A stretch of 64,000 nucleotides of DNA from Ecdyonurus torrentis (lineage: Eukaryota; Arthropoda; Insecta; Ephemeroptera; Heptageniidae), in NCBI GenBank assembly GCA_949318235.1, contig OX439127.1, forward strand, positions 32,140,873-32,204,872. Reading direction: 5' to 3'. Within the stretch, counting starts at the first letter, position 1. Every line of letters begins with the position of its first letter. Position numbers and translations under genes: made by a program. Below, one piece after another: positions 62,900 through 64,000 of the stretch. A model generated the notes under the pieces. It saw nothing but the letters and a program-made list of their open reading frames with translations. It did no database searches and was not told where the DNA came from.

Positions 62900-63460
62900 T
62901 GTATATATATTTCAAGGGAAAAAAGCAAATACCGTAGAAATAACGACGTTCTTTAATTATTTTTATCCTTATGATATATGAGCTAAAATCAGTGTGAACT
63001 TTTGAGGCAACTTCAGAAATAACGTTTTTAACCATATTTGTTGTAATCCAAATCATCAGTACTACGTAAAGTTTTGCGTATAAATATTTTATTATTTTCC
63101 GTGCTACAATTTACATTTAAAGCATAAAAGAGACACTTTAGTGAGGTCTTTAAGGTACACATTTTTTTATCATACGGTGCGCACAAGTTGTTGGAACCAA
63201 ATCACAGTGATTTTAAAAATGAGCTGCTGAAAAAAATGAAGTCTTAATTGCTATCGCCATGTGATCAGAAGTCGGCGTTGACTTTACAGAACTAACTTTG
63301 GTTTTCATTATTTTCACTTCACGATTCATTCTGTATCAATCCATTCGTAATAATTTTTGCTTTCGGAAGTGCGTGAGAAAACAGCACAGGGTCCTTAATT
63401 TTCTTCTATCATTTAGCATTGCGGAACCATCCGTGAGCTATTGTTGAGAAAAGTATTGCA

Positions 63461-63626
63461 ATTGAATAATAAAGGAACAACTGTTTTGAAGCCGACTATA
63501 AGCGATTTTAGTCACATCCGCTTCCGTTTCTACGTACTACGCATGCGCAGAACGTCGAAACAGAAGCAGATGTGAGCAAAATCGCTTATAGTCGGCCTTA
63601 AAACAGTTATTCCTTTATTAATCAAT
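63461..63626. mobile_element. Palindromic MITE-like element
   Basis: Inverted arms of about 65 bp with few mismatches: left ATAAAGGAACAACTGTTTTG ... CGACTATAAGCGATTTTAGT, right mirrored to GCTTATAGTCGGCC ... GTTATTCCTTTATTA. They meet around ACTACGCATGCGCAG. It can form a long hairpin. No coding capacity. Confidence 0.8.
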
Positions 63627-63669
63627 AAGAATGGAGACATTTCAATGAGAAATACTGGATACACTTTTA

Positions 63670-63878
63670 CATGGACCGCTTATGTTTACTCAAATTGCTG
63701 AAAAGGAAGTGCCGGAAGAAGAAACCACGTGACGGTAAAAGTGCGAGGTAGCTCAGGCCTAGCTTGCTGCTGGCACCAACTTTTCTCTTTTCTCCCACTT
63801 TTATCGTCACATGGCTTCCTTTTCCGGCACTTCCTTTTGTTTCCTTCCGTTTTGTAGAGTAAACATACGCACTCCATG
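63670..63878. mobile_element. Second inverted-repeat element next to the palindromic MITE
   Basis: CATGGACCGCTTATGTTTAC ... AAAAGGAAGTGCCGG on the left is mirrored by CCGGCACTTCCTTTT ... GTAAACATACG and CATG on the right. The arms are about 90 bp around a 25-35-bp loop near 63775. A 110-codon minus-strand frame crossing it is an artefact of the repeat. Confidence 0.7.
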
Positions 63879-64000
63879 CTTTAAGCCATAAAAAAAAAAT
63901 ACCAAAACTTTTCACCGGTAAGAAGCAATAGGGCTTTTTTTTTTTTTTTTTTTTTTTTTCTTTTCTTTTTGTATCTTCGTATAAAAATGTGAAGGTCAAC

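Overview
This is an AT-rich, intron- and repeat-dense animal nuclear sequence. GT-AG introns, very long introns, abundant microsatellites and many non-autonomous DNA transposons rule out bacteria and fungi. The two recognisable proteins, a ZC3H4/Suppressor-of-sable-type CCCH zinc-finger protein and an MFSD14/HIAT1-type transporter exon, both look arthropod-like. An insect, perhaps hemipteran, is a guess from composition only.

Left part (about 0.97-16.8 kb, + strand): a multi-exon gene for a ZC3H4/ZC3H6/Su(s)-like protein. I can join ten coding exons with consistent splice phases into about 1,250 residues: acidic N-terminus, basic/RGG-like linker, three CCCH fingers, a KIPSLFEI motif, acidic/Lys-rich regions, a WYSSDD motif, DPRL and DLR repeats, and an RGG/RS tail ending in three GSFTPP repeats. 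The initiator ATG is not in the first visible exon, so the 5' end is missing or upstream of the window. By family this is a nuclear factor that, with WDR82, restrains unproductive Pol II transcription.

Middle (16.8-32.8 kb): mostly intergenic, full of MITE-like repeats and TA microsatellites. It holds a possible small first exon near 22.67 kb, a Cys-rich open segment with exon-like splice sites at 29.99-30.12 kb, and a GC-richer CRE-containing segment at 30.87-31.1 kb that could be a promoter or 5' exon. None of these is assigned to a known gene.

Right part (32.8-64 kb, + strand): an ATG-initiated acidic/Gln-rich exon (32.80-33.23 kb) with a good donor, an 18.2-kb interval, then a 96-bp exon (51.46-51.56 kb) that is the first transmembrane segment of an MFSD14/HIAT1-like major-facilitator protein. 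Both junctions are phase 0, so they may belong to one gene. The rest of the transporter must lie beyond the right edge. The remaining 12.4 kb is intron-like.

Transposons dominate the non-coding sequence. Two hAT MITEs have exact 8-bp target duplications. A 1.39-kb hAT-like element also has an exact 8-bp duplication and contains a second, 0.93-kb element nested inside it. A 1.9-kb element has GGCGGGAC-rich ends. There are TA-flanked mariner-like MITEs and several families present in two copies. The most unusual pattern is that several unrelated-looking elements carry dense arrays of a short, family-specific word at their ends (AAACCGGG, GACTATTTT, GGCGGGAC, GGACAATTCG, GGTTC/GAACC, ATCCGGAT), as if each had its own multi-site binding array.
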